This document shows positions 56,918 to 64,000 of a DNA stretch of 64,000 nucleotides, piece by piece (positions within the stretch are counted from its first letter, which is position 1; each line of letters opens with the position of its first letter). The stretch comes from Bacillus_P idriensis_A (GTDB lineage Bacteria; Bacillota; Bacilli; Bacillales; Bacillaceae), in contig NZ_JBCMYF010000035.1 in assembly GCF_050483325.1 (NCBI RefSeq), positions 124,001 through 188,000 on the forward strand. The letters are read 5' to 3'. Under the pieces are notes generated by a model. That model was not told the origin of the DNA, ran no database searches, and was given only the letters and a program-made list of their open reading frames with translations. A program made the translations under genes and the position numbers.

Positions 56918-58084
56918 TTATTCAGGAGAGATTTTCCCGTACACTCCTCCACCGCCAGGAACAGTACTAAGCTTCCCCTCCCTCGCTGCGATGATATAAT
57001 CTGCTGTTTTGGCCGGCAGGACCATTAAAAGATCCTTTCTTGAGATTTCATTTAAAATGACCATCTCAGTTCCAAACGCCGTTTTCAATTTCCCAAGCGT
57101 TTTTGGACCGATTCCAGGGATAAACTGCAAAGGCACTTGATGGATATATGGCGGCCGGTGCGGTTTCTCGGCATTGGAGTCTGAGAGCTCTTTCAAACGG
57201 GTGCTGACCCCTTTAGTCGATCTTTTGCTTCCGCAGCTTTGACAAACAGTGTCCACTGACTCTTTTTGTGTGCCGCATTTCCCGCAGGTTGTGCCATAAT
57301 ATTTTCCTAAAAGCGGATTTAAGCCATGATTGGAAAGAATCCCCCTGTTTCCTATTCCTTTTAGAGCTTTTTTCAGTTCTTCGAAGGATGGTTCTTCCAG
57401 CTGAAGGTTCTGATACTCCCTTCCAATCTTTGCAAGAGAGTGTGCGTCAGAGTTTGTCAGAAAAGGATATGGATTCAGCTCAGACAGCTCTGAGGCCATT
57501 TCAGTGTCAGAGCTTAAGCCAAGTTCAACCGCATCAATCAAGTCAGGGTTCAGCACTTCTTTAATGGAAGAAGATACCCCGCTTCCGTACAGACTTTTAT
57601 GAGGCGTGAAAATATGAGCCGGAATAAATAAGCCGCAAAGGTCGTATACTTTTTCCTGAAGAACTCGTCCATCTTCATACATTCTTTGCGTACTTGATGT
57701 CCGGTTTTTCACCCTCAGCGACAGCCAATCAGAGAAATGCTTCATCTGCTGAATATCACGCATATAAACAAGCACATGCAATGGACCTTTGCATGCAGAA
57801 TCATACACTTCAATTTCAGTGCCGAGAATCATCGTGGTCTGTTTGAATTGAATCCCGCCATCAGCATGCTCTGTCCAAAGCCCTTCATCCACACCCTGTT
57901 CAAGCATATCCAAAATCTCAGGTACGTGGCAGTCAATAATTCCGATGATATCCATTCCTTTATGCTCGCTTGCTTCAATTAAAATATTTTCAAGCGTAAG
58001 CTTATTTGAAGCAGTAATCTTAACAGGTTTGCCTGATCGTGTCCGTCCGATATGAATATGTAAATCTGCAAAATACGTTTCCAT
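56918..58084 (-). CDS. yqxK: YqxK, endonuclease Q-family DNA repair nuclease
   Basis: 388 aa. PHP domain with metal ligands in YFADLHIHIG at the N-terminus, DIIGIIDCH near 49 and NSDAHSL near 212. A four-Cys zinc finger (CGKCGTQKESVDTVCQSCG) sits near 267-286 and a helix-hairpin-helix IPGIGPKTLGKL near 328. EndoQ cleaves 5' of deaminated bases and has been described from archaea and some Bacillus. Older annotation as helicase is not supported by any motif. 1 nt from nudF. Confidence 0.88.
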   Translation of the reverse strand: METYFADLHIHIGRTRSGKPVKITASNKLTLENILIEASEHKGMDIIGIIDCHVPEILDMLEQGVDEGLWTEHADGGIQFKQTTMILGTEIEVYDSACKGPLHVLVYMRDIQQMKHFSDWLSLRVKNRTSSTQRMYEDGRVLQEKVYDLCGLFIPAHIFTPHKSLYGSGVSSSIKEVLNPDLIDAVELGLSSDTEMASELSELNPYPFLTNSDAHSLAKIGREYQNLQLEEPSFEELKKALKGIGNRGILSNHGLNPLLGKYYGTTCGKCGTQKESVDTVCQSCGSKRSTKGVSTRLKELSDSNAEKPHRPPYIHQVPLQFIPGIGPKTLGKLKTAFGTEMVILNEISRKDLLMVLPAKTADYIIAAREGKLSTVPGGGGVYGKISPE

Positions 58085-58085
58085 C

Positions 58086-58637
58086 TTATTTTTGAAGAGC
58101 CAGTTTCAGCTGCAAATACTGAACGGCGTATGCTGTTTTTGCATCAAAAATCCGCTGATTATCAATCATTTGCTGCGCTTCCTCTAGTGTCACTTCCAGA
58201 ACATCCACAAATTCATCTTCATCAAGCTCTGCCTTTTCGGTTAAAATCTGCAATTCTTCCGTAAAATATAAATGCACAAGTTCATCCGCAAACCCCGGTG
58301 ACGTATAAAACGAGATTAAGTGCTGCAGAGAATCCGCTGTATACCCTGTTTCTTCTTCTAATTCCCGTTTAGCCGTGACCTCAGGAAGTTCCCCTTTTTC
58401 GAGCTTGCCGGCAGGGATCTCAACGAGGACACGCTCCATTGCTTTCCGGTATTGCTGAACCATGACAATTTTGTTCTCTTTAGTTATCGCGATAACAGCG
58501 ACCGCACCCGGGTGCTTAATAATTTCTCTTGTACTTGTTTTTCCATTCGGAAGCTCTACTTCTTCTAAGTACAAATCAATAATGCGCCCGGAAAATAATT
58601 TTTCAGATGATTTTGTTGTTTCTTTTAAATGATTCAT
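58086..58637 (-). CDS. nudF: ADP-ribose pyrophosphatase NudF
   Basis: 183 aa, Nudix hydrolase. Nudix box GKLEKGELPEVTAKRELEEETGY near residue 75-97; preceding VQQYRKAMERVLVEIPAG is typical of ADP-ribose pyrophosphatases. ATG 58637 is preferred (GGAGG at 7 nt) to the one at 58643 (1 nt). Confidence 0.93.
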   Translation of the reverse strand: MNHLKETTKSSEKLFSGRIIDLYLEEVELPNGKTSTREIIKHPGAVAVIAITKENKIVMVQQYRKAMERVLVEIPAGKLEKGELPEVTAKRELEEETGYTADSLQHLISFYTSPGFADELVHLYFTEELQILTEKAELDEDEFVDVLEVTLEEAQQMIDNQRIFDAKTAYAVQYLQLKLALQK

Positions 58638-58689
58638 GCTCATACCTCCGCGTTCTACAAATTCTGCTTTTCACATACATTTTATCATA

Positions 58690-58829
58690 GAAAAGCGGAA
58701 GCGCCCGTTTAGCTCTGACAGACAGATAAGGATTCGGCAGTGAAGGCGCTTTTTGCCTTTACTGACGAATCTGTTCTGGCCGAAGAGCTGGGCGATGGAG
58801 CTGGACAATACGAAAAGCGGAACCGACTG
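58690..58829. repeat. Dispersed hairpin repeat, copy C
   Basis: Same family as copies A and B. Stem GATTCG (58731-58736) pairs with CGAATC (58766-58771), then one mismatch, CAGT/ACTG, a G-T pair and AAGGC/GCCTT around loop GCTTTTT. Right flank GTTCTGGCCGAAGAGCTGGG from 58773. The left flank contains GCTCTGACAGACAGATAA like the other copies. Confidence 0.85.
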
Positions 58830-58938
58830 TTCAAATAAGGATTAGGCTGAAAATGCGCTTTTTGCCTTTACAGACGGAGCCGTTTTGGCCGAGGGGCTAG
58901 GAGGTGGAGCTAGACACCACGAAAAGCGGAAGCGACTG
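58830..58938. repeat. Dispersed hairpin repeat, copy D (degenerate)
   Basis: Head-to-tail after copy C at 109 bp. Loop and right flank (GTTTTGGCCGAGGGGCTAGG from 58882) are recognisable, but the outer stem is only partly paired. Confidence 0.75.
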
Positions 58939-58967
58939 TTTAGACTCGGGCAGAACGGATTCAGCTT

Positions 58968-59115
58968 CACTATGGAATGACGGCATTTTTTACGCTTTGA
59001 ACCATTAAAAGTGACAGCACTATGAAGAATGACGCCACTTTTTAAGCTTTGAATCATAAAAAATGGCAACACTATGGAAAATGACACCACTTTTTAAGCT
59101 TTGAATTGATAAAAA
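58968..59115. repeat. Threefold direct repeat of 50-52 bp upstream of mciZ
   Basis: Units start at CACTATG 58968, 59018 and 59070. Each contains ATGAC..CA(C/T)TTTTTA followed by GCTTTGAA and an A-rich end. The units are diverged, unlike a recent expansion. Confidence 0.8.
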
Positions 59116-59180
59116 CAAGTTTGGCGCGAAACAACTTAACACTTCCTCACCAATTAACCAATGAAACGAGGCGAGCGCAT

Positions 59181-59303
59181 ATGAAGATCTACCTTCTTGA
59201 CAAAGGCGTCGTGCTGGTCGGCAAGGCTTGGGAAGTCCGGGAAAAACTGAAGGAATACAGCCGGAAATATGAAACGGTTGAACAGTGGACAAAAGATAAG
59301 TAA
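59181..59303 (+). CDS. mciZ: MciZ, mother-cell inhibitor of FtsZ (40 aa)
   Basis: The peptide begins MKIYLLDKGVVLVGKAWEVR and ends ETVEQWTKDK. It is collinear with the 40-aa MciZ of B. subtilis (KGVVLVGKAWEIR core) and lies at the same locus between nudF and yqkF. Caps FtsZ filaments to block Z-ring formation in the mother cell. ATG 59181 follows GAGGCGAG; the longer frame lacks a ribosome-binding site. Confidence 0.92.
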   Translation: MKIYLLDKGVVLVGKAWEVREKLKEYSRKYETVEQWTKDK

Positions 59304-59372
59304 GCGTCACAATTGCATTTTCATCTCTCATGTACTAATGTCTAAGCAAGACATATAGGCAGGAGTGATATG

Positions 59373-60278
59373 ATGAAAAAAAGACAATTGGGCACATCAG
59401 ATTTAATGGTCAGTGAATTAGGACTTGGCTGCATGTCACTTGGAAGAGATAAAGAACAGGCTGAATCCATTATTGATGCAGCTCTATATGAAGGAATCAA
59501 TTATTTTGATACGGCGGATTTGTATGATTTCGGTTTAAATGAAGAGTTTGCAGGAGCTGCCTTAAAAAAACGCAGAAAAGATATTATTCTTGCAACAAAG
59601 GCCGGAAACCGCTGGAACGAGAGCAAAGACGGCTGGACATGGGATCCATCTAAAGCCTATATAAAAGAAGCGGTGAAACACAGCCTTAAACGATTAAAGA
59701 CAGATTACATCGATTTGTATCAGCTGCATGGCGGCACAATGGAAGATAACATTGACGAAACGATTGAAGCGTTTGAAGACCTGAAAAAAGAAGGCGTCAT
59801 CCGCTATTACGGAATCTCTTCGATTCGTCCAAATGTCATTAAGCAGTACTTGGAAAAATCATCGATCGTCTCCGTTATGATGCAATACAGTCTGCTCGAC
59901 AGACGTCCTGAGGAATGGTTTTCTCTTCTTAAGGATCATAATGTCAGCGTGATTGGAAGAGGTCCTATGGCAAAGGGCCTTCTAACAGACAATTGGGAGT
60001 CCAAGCTCTCTGAGAAAGGCTATTTATCCTATAGCTTCGATGAATTGCATCAGCTGCTTCCGTCCATCGAAGCAGAAACTGATCTATCAATGACAGAAAC
60101 AGCCGTTCAATACTGCCTGAAGCAGGCTGCTGTCGGGGCTATTATTCCTGGAGCAAGCAAAATCGAACAAGTCCAGGCTAATTGCCGTGCTGCTAATGCC
60201 CGTCCTCTATCTGGAGAGGAATATATAGCGCTTCAGGCACTTACGAAATTTGATAAATATGAGCAGCATCGGTCTTAA
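59373..60278 (+). CDS. yqkF: Aldo/keto reductase YqkF
   Basis: 301 aa TIM barrel. Motifs: GLGCMSLG near residue 17, catalytic Tyr in DTADLYDFG near 50, catalytic Lys in LATKAGN near 79, YIDLYQLHG near 112 and a C-terminal NADPH site IPGASKIEQVQAN. ATG 59373 (7 nt after AGGAG) is preferred to the ATG three bases earlier. Physiological substrate unknown. Confidence 0.92.
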   Translation: MKKRQLGTSDLMVSELGLGCMSLGRDKEQAESIIDAALYEGINYFDTADLYDFGLNEEFAGAALKKRRKDIILATKAGNRWNESKDGWTWDPSKAYIKEAVKHSLKRLKTDYIDLYQLHGGTMEDNIDETIEAFEDLKKEGVIRYYGISSIRPNVIKQYLEKSSIVSVMMQYSLLDRRPEEWFSLLKDHNVSVIGRGPMAKGLLTDNWESKLSEKGYLSYSFDELHQLLPSIEAETDLSMTETAVQYCLKQAAVGAIIPGASKIEQVQANCRAANARPLSGEEYIALQALTKFDKYEQHRS

Positions 60279-60404
60279 AGGATAGGTAGAACTATTGATA
60301 TACAGCTTATGAATCAGCATAAGATTCAGCAAGCATCTGCCATTCAGCTGTTTGCGTTAATTTATACTGCTAATTCTATTACATTTCAAGTGCGTATATA
60401 TAAA

Positions 60405-60438
60405 AAGGAACCCCAGATTTTTAAGGAGTTCCTTTTTT
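60405..60438. terminator. Terminator between yqkF and the MFS gene
   Basis: AAAAAGGAAC...GAGTTCCTTTTTT arms around a 14-nt loop. It serves convergent genes, although it is 127 bp from yqkF. The rest of 60279-60500 shows nothing notable. Confidence 0.7.
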
Positions 60439-60500
60439 GCTTGTAACTATCCATTCCGTCAATATTTTCCAGTAAATACTTCTTCGTAATACAATCTGAT

Positions 60501-61799
60501 TTATTTTTCACTTCCACGAGACCATATCACCACTGGAATGAGCAATAAAGATAAAATCCCTCCAATAAATGATAATGTCAGATAACTTGAACCTGCCACA
60601 ATCATTCCGGACATCGCTCCGCCAGCAGCCCCTGACAACGCAATCAAAACATCCACTGTACCTTGAGTCTTAGCTCTTGTGGAAGTTTTCGTTGAATCAA
60701 CAATCAGTGCAGTCCCGCTTATCAAACCAAAGTTCCATCCTAATCCAAGTAAAGAAAGAGCAACAACTAGAAGAACCATAGAATCTCCTGGGGCGAATGC
60801 AGAAAGTAAACCTGCCAGAAGCAGCGTCGCTCCAGAAGCAATAGCCATCGCAGTACGCCCAAGCTTATCAACAAGGACACCTGTAACCAGTGAAGGGAGA
60901 TACATGGCACCTATATGAAACCCAATAACAAGACCTACTGCACCCAAGCTATGTCCATGATGCATCATATGAACAGGTGTCATGGTCATAATCGCTACCA
61001 TGACAATTTGAGTCAGCACCATGATCGTTGCACCAACAATTATGCCTCTTTTGTTTTCTGTATTTTCAGTTGCTGCCAAATGTCCTTTATCACTATGTTC
61101 TTGGTTGGTCGCTTCTATTGCTCTTGCTATAATTAATGGATCTGGACGAAGCATGATGAAAAGGACAACACCTGCCAGGATATAGGCAGCTGCTGCTAAA
61201 ATAAAAGGTCCAGCAAGAGATGGAACATTAATAGAAACCGCGAAATTGCCCATTATATTGACTAAATTCGGACCTGCAACTGCACCAAATGTTGTAAAAA
61301 CCATTGTCAGACTAATAGCAGTCGCCCGCTGTTTACGATTTGCCAAATCCGTACCTGCATAACGAGCCTGTAAATTTGTTGCTGATCCTGCACCATAAAT
61401 AAGCAGAGAAGTAAATAAAAGGAATATACTATTTGTGATTGCTGCAATTAAGACCCCTATTGCTCCAAGCCCGCCAATCATAAAACCCGCTGTCAGACCT
61501 GTCCGGCGTCCAAACGCTTGAGAAAGTCTCCCGACAAATAAAGCTGCTCCAGCTGACCCTAAAGTCAGTAACGCGGAAGGAAGTCCAGCAAATGCATCAG
61601 TACCGAGCATTTGCTGTGCAAGGAGTGCCCCTACAGTAACTCCTGCTGCTAATCCTGCACCTCCAAAGATTTGTGAAATACTGACAACGAATAATGTTCG
61701 CTTGTATAACGATTGCTGTTTTTCTAAAGAATGAATGCAGCTTTGCAATGAAGCTGTTTGGACGTCTAACGCTTTTACACTTTCTTTCTGCAGCATCAT
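60501..61799 (-). CDS. MFS transporter (12 helices)
   Basis: 432 aa. A 35-residue soluble N-terminus precedes helix 1, unusual for small MFS exporters. Motif A-like RLSQAFGRRTGLTAG near residue 92 and its repeat VDKLGRTAMAIASG near 312 mark the two six-helix halves, linked by a His/Glu-rich loop (NQEHSDKGHLAATENTENK). Substrate unknown, efflux likely. ATG 61799 or 61796. Downstream of a MocR regulator on the same strand. Confidence 0.85.
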   Translation of the reverse strand: MMLQKESVKALDVQTASLQSCIHSLEKQQSLYKRTLFVVSISQIFGGAGLAAGVTVGALLAQQMLGTDAFAGLPSALLTLGSAGAALFVGRLSQAFGRRTGLTAGFMIGGLGAIGVLIAAITNSIFLLFTSLLIYGAGSATNLQARYAGTDLANRKQRATAISLTMVFTTFGAVAGPNLVNIMGNFAVSINVPSLAGPFILAAAAYILAGVVLFIMLRPDPLIIARAIEATNQEHSDKGHLAATENTENKRGIIVGATIMVLTQIVMVAIMTMTPVHMMHHGHSLGAVGLVIGFHIGAMYLPSLVTGVLVDKLGRTAMAIASGATLLLAGLLSAFAPGDSMVLLVVALSLLGLGWNFGLISGTALIVDSTKTSTRAKTQGTVDVLIALSGAAGGAMSGMIVAGSSYLTLSFIGGILSLLLIPVVIWSRGSEK

Positions 61800-61869
61800 C
61801 TGCCCTGCCTTTCTAGAATCCTATTATTATTTTTTAAAAATGCAAGCTGGATTTAATTCATCATAACAC

Positions 61870-61912
61870 GCACAAAAAAAGCCAAACAATCTATTAATTG
61901 TATGGCAAACAA
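61870..61912 (-). terminator. Terminator of the MocR gene
   Basis: Minus strand: GCCATACAAT-TAATAG-ATTGTTTGGC stem with one mismatch, then T7. It separates the regulator from the MFS gene. Confidence 0.8.
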
Positions 61913-61914
61913 TA

Positions 61915-63303
61915 TTAGGTAAGATCGTTTAATAAACGTTTAAGGATAATCAAACCTTGTTCAAGTTCTTCACTTGTTTTTGGGGCACATACAGAAACCC
62001 TTACGGCCCTTTCTGGACAACTATTTCCAACGACAAAACGTTCAGCCGCATACACTTGTACTCCCTGCCCGGCAGCTAACGCTTCAAATTCAGCACCTGA
62101 AATCCTTCCTGGCAATAACAGCCAGCGAAAGATGCCTGTTTCAACACCTAAACACGTATAGTCAGCAAAATATCGATTCACGATGCGGTTTCTGCGTATG
62201 GTTTGTTCCCGATGCCCTTCAATCAAGACTTCAAATTGGTTCGATACAATTGTACGAGCTGTAAGTTCTGCTAATAATGGTGAGACTGTTATATTTAAGT
62301 TATAAAGCGCCTTTGACATCGGCTCCTTGAATTGAACGGGCACTGCTACATAGGCTAGACGTAAGCCCGGTGCTAATGATTTAGATAAACTCGCAATATA
62401 GATAACCTGTTCTGGTGAAAATGATGCGATTGCCGGAAGCGGATTTTTGCTTAGAAGATGGTACGATCCATCTTCAATTATGAACTGATTATACTTTTTG
62501 GCAATTGCGGCAATCCTTTTTCGGTTCTCAACCGACATAAAGGAAGCAGTCGGATTATGGTAATCCGGAATCAAGTAGATCCCTTTAATATTTTCATTTT
62601 TACACGCATATTCAAAGGACGCCGGACTCATTTCATAGTTCTCTGATTTTAACGGTATAATTTGCACATTAAGCATCGCTGCAGCAGTTTTTAAGCCAGG
62701 GTATGTATGCTGGTCAACCCCAATGCGGTCACCAGGCTTACAAAGACTCGCCAATGCAGCAGCAATCGCATTCTGACCCCCATTTGCAAATAAAATGTGA
62801 TCAACGGTTGTATCAAACCCGCCTCTTCGGATTAGCTTTATAGCTGCATCCTTTTGCCAAAGGCTTTCGCCTGCCCGGCCGTAACCAAACCATTTTTCAA
62901 AATCTGTTTCCTGCAGCATGCTTTTAAGTTGGAGCAGAAGCGGCTCATATGAAGCATTATCTGGAAGTGTTGCCCCCATTTCAATTAAATGCTTCGGTTT
63001 TGTGTCTTCTAGTAAATACGCATTCGATAAAGCATCATAGGATACAAATGTGCCGCTTCCAATAGTTGCACTTAGCAAACCCTTTAATTCACAAACTTTA
63101 AAAGCTTTTGAAATAGTACTTAAACTTAGGTCCAAATAATCTGCCAGCTCTCTCTGTGGGGGAAGTTTTGTTCCAGGTAATAAAACTCCGTTTAATACAT
63201 CCTGTTCCAATTGCCCTGCGAGTGCTTGATAGATAGGCTTTTCCGTTTTATTAATCGACGGCTTCCAGCTCATCGGATAGTTATCAAAAGAATTAATTGG
63301 CAT
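61915..63303 (-). CDS. MocR-family regulator (GntR HTH plus aminotransferase fold)
   Basis: 462 aa. GntR winged-helix near residues 18-85 (PGTKLPPQRELADYLDLSLSTISKAF), then a PLP aminotransferase-like domain with FANGGQNAIAAAL near 160, YLIPDYHNPT near 240 and PLP lysine in ASLSKSLAPGLR near 305. MocR proteins sense PLP with an amine and control transport or metabolism genes; a partner could be the MFS gene or the SDR gene. ATG 63303 (8 nt after AAGGA) is preferred to 63312. Confidence 0.9.
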   Translation of the reverse strand: MPINSFDNYPMSWKPSINKTEKPIYQALAGQLEQDVLNGVLLPGTKLPPQRELADYLDLSLSTISKAFKVCELKGLLSATIGSGTFVSYDALSNAYLLEDTKPKHLIEMGATLPDNASYEPLLLQLKSMLQETDFEKWFGYGRAGESLWQKDAAIKLIRRGGFDTTVDHILFANGGQNAIAAALASLCKPGDRIGVDQHTYPGLKTAAAMLNVQIIPLKSENYEMSPASFEYACKNENIKGIYLIPDYHNPTASFMSVENRKRIAAIAKKYNQFIIEDGSYHLLSKNPLPAIASFSPEQVIYIASLSKSLAPGLRLAYVAVPVQFKEPMSKALYNLNITVSPLLAELTARTIVSNQFEVLIEGHREQTIRRNRIVNRYFADYTCLGVETGIFRWLLLPGRISGAEFEALAAGQGVQVYAAERFVVGNSCPERAVRVSVCAPKTSEELEQGLIILKRLLNDLT

Positions 63304-63322
63304 GATATGCATCCTTTTTCAC

Positions 63323-63360
63323 ACAATTATATGAGTCTGCCGTTTATAAAACAATTATAT
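63323..63360 (-). promoter_or_regulatory. Promoter of the MocR gene with direct repeats
   Basis: Minus strand: TTGTTT (63349-63354), 17-bp spacer, TATAAT (63326-63331). The 10-bp sequence ACAATTATAT occurs exactly at 63323-63332 and 63351-63360, covering both boxes. Direct repeats over the promoter are usual for MocR autoregulation. Confidence 0.65.
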
Positions 63361-63431
63361 TTTCCTTTTTTATCAGCAACGTTTGTCAATCTACTCCTCT
63401 TAAATTCATCTTAAGCGTTTATCCCTCCCTG

Positions 63432-64000
63432 TTAAATCGCTGTCCAGCCGCCATCCACTTTAATCGTTTCACCTGTCACAAAGTTTGCCAGATTTGATGC
63501 CAAATATAAGACAGCTCCTGAGATATCTTCCGGTTTCGATAAGCCCTCTAAAAGGATGCGGCTTTCAACATCTTTTTTGAATTCTTTATCTTCGAACATC
63601 TTCGCTGTAAATTCAGTTTCGATGAATGTTGGTGCTACCGCGTTGACATTGATCCCATGCTCAGCCCATTCTACCGCAAGTGCTTTCGTCAACTGGACAA
63701 GGCCGCCTTTACTGGAACTGTAAGCCGCACGTTTGTAATAACCGACAAATGCCATTTGAGAGGAAATATTAATAATTCTGCCGCTGTTTTCTGCAATCAT
63801 ATATTTTGCAGCTGCCTGACTGCTGAAAAAAGCGGATTTCAAATTCAGATCGAGAACCGTGTCCCAATCTTCTTCTGTTACTTCCATCGCTTTCTTAGCG
63901 ATATTTACACCAGCATTATTAACAAGCACATCAACTGTTCCGAATGTACCTGCCGCTTTTTCAACTAACTGCTTAACAATGGAAACATCACTCAAATCAC
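63432..64000 (-). CDS. Short-chain dehydrogenase/reductase (5' end outside window)
   Basis: 189 codons to the window edge. Classical SDR features: NNAG (structural), INISSQ with catalytic Ser, Y-x3-K as YSSSK, and NAVAPTFIETEF; ends TGETIKVDGGWTAI. The N-terminal cofactor motif lies beyond base 64000. Resembles glucose/gluconate or 3-oxoacyl-type SDRs; substrate undetermined. The open frame continues upstream of the TTG at 63995, so that codon is not the start. Confidence 0.88.
   Translation of the reverse strand, partial: DLSDVSIVKQLVEKAAGTFGTVDVLVNNAGVNIAKKAMEVTEEDWDTVLDLNLKSAFFSSQAAAKYMIAENSGRIINISSQMAFVGYYKRAAYSSSKGGLVQLTKALAVEWAEHGINVNAVAPTFIETEFTAKMFEDKEFKKDVESRILLEGLSKPEDISGAVLYLASNLANFVTGETIKVDGGWTAI

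Larger units (their letters stand above)
58638..59180. other. Repeat-rich intergenic region nudF - mciZ
   Basis: Holds hairpin repeat copies C and D (58690-58938) and a threefold 50-52 bp direct repeat (58968-59115), followed by about 65 bp up to mciZ that should contain its promoter; I could not identify a convincing sigma-E box. Open frames in the region are repeat artefacts. Confidence 0.75.

Noticed and set aside
58842..59331. 82- and 103-codon minus-strand frames over the repeats and mciZ
   Set aside because: Artefacts of the hairpin and direct repeats; antisense to the well-supported mciZ gene.
1..64000. Phage, insertion sequence, tRNA or rRNA genes, or a classical defence island
   Set aside because: No transposase, integrase (other than XerD), phage structural, tRNA-like or rRNA-like sequence was found; the window is mostly conserved Bacillus core genome.

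Overview
The window is a chromosomal segment from an endospore-forming Bacillaceae bacterium (Bacillus or a close relative such as Metabacillus). The evidence is a gene order nearly collinear with the ypdA-gudB-recQ-serA / sigX-res-spm-dacB-scp-rib / lysA-spoVA-spoIIA-dacF / drm-xerD-fur-spoIIM-nudF stretch of Bacillus subtilis. It also carries the whole spoVA heptacistron, the spoIIA operon with sigF, and mciZ. Most genes lie on the minus strand. I see no rRNA, tRNA, phage, insertion sequence, CRISPR array or classical defence island.

Layout. 1-10.4 kb: ypdA (cut by the window edge), gudB with a perfect CcpA cre site, mecB/ypbH, a MerR regulator fused to a B12-binding domain (LitR/CarH-like), two genes of unknown role, the ypbF-ypbE-ypbD-recQ-ypbB group, ferredoxin, and the riboflavin transporter ribU behind an FMN riboswitch. 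10.8-15.9 kb: serA, a block of hairpin repeats, an orphan sporulation-type histidine kinase, a PHP phosphatase and an M23/LysM hydrolase. 16.2-20.1 kb: rsiX-sigX with a textbook ECF autoregulatory promoter, then a cobalamin-riboswitch operon (lipoprotein, ECF S component, adenosyltransferase). 20.1-27 kb: resABCDE (cytochrome c maturation and redox control) and rluB. 27.3-32.4 kb: spmAB-dacB, ypuI, scpAB and a 29-residue sporulation peptide gene. 32.5-37.4 kb: a DUF309 gene and the full rib operon behind a second FMN riboswitch. 37.5-41.7 kb: a 52-bp tandem repeat, a NERD protein, ppiB, ypuA and lysA. 41.8-50 kb: spoVAA-AF, spoIIAA-AB-sigF and dacF, with recognisable sigma-G, sigma-H and sigma-F promoters. 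50-58.6 kb: pdp-punA-drm, xerD, yqzK, fur, spoIIM, a GNAT gene, yqxK (EndoQ family) and nudF. 58.6-64 kb: repeats, mciZ, an aldo-keto reductase, and an MFS transporter / MocR regulator / SDR group that looks strain-specific.

How it works together. Sporulation dominates: sigma-F control, sigma-E and sigma-G targets (spmAB-dacB, spoIIM, mciZ, dacF, spoVA), cortex synthesis and dipicolinate uptake. The second theme is cofactors: flavins (rib, ribU) and B12. The B12 uptake and adenosylation operon makes the AdoCbl that the LitR/CarH-like regulator at 2.7-3.6 kb should need. The points most worth follow-up are that regulator, a dispersed repeat whose hairpin stems differ between copies but keep pairing (12.4-12.7 and 58.7-58.9 kb), the 52-bp minisatellite beside the NERD gene, and several unannotated small ORFs. 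All calls come from reading the sequence; no database search was run.
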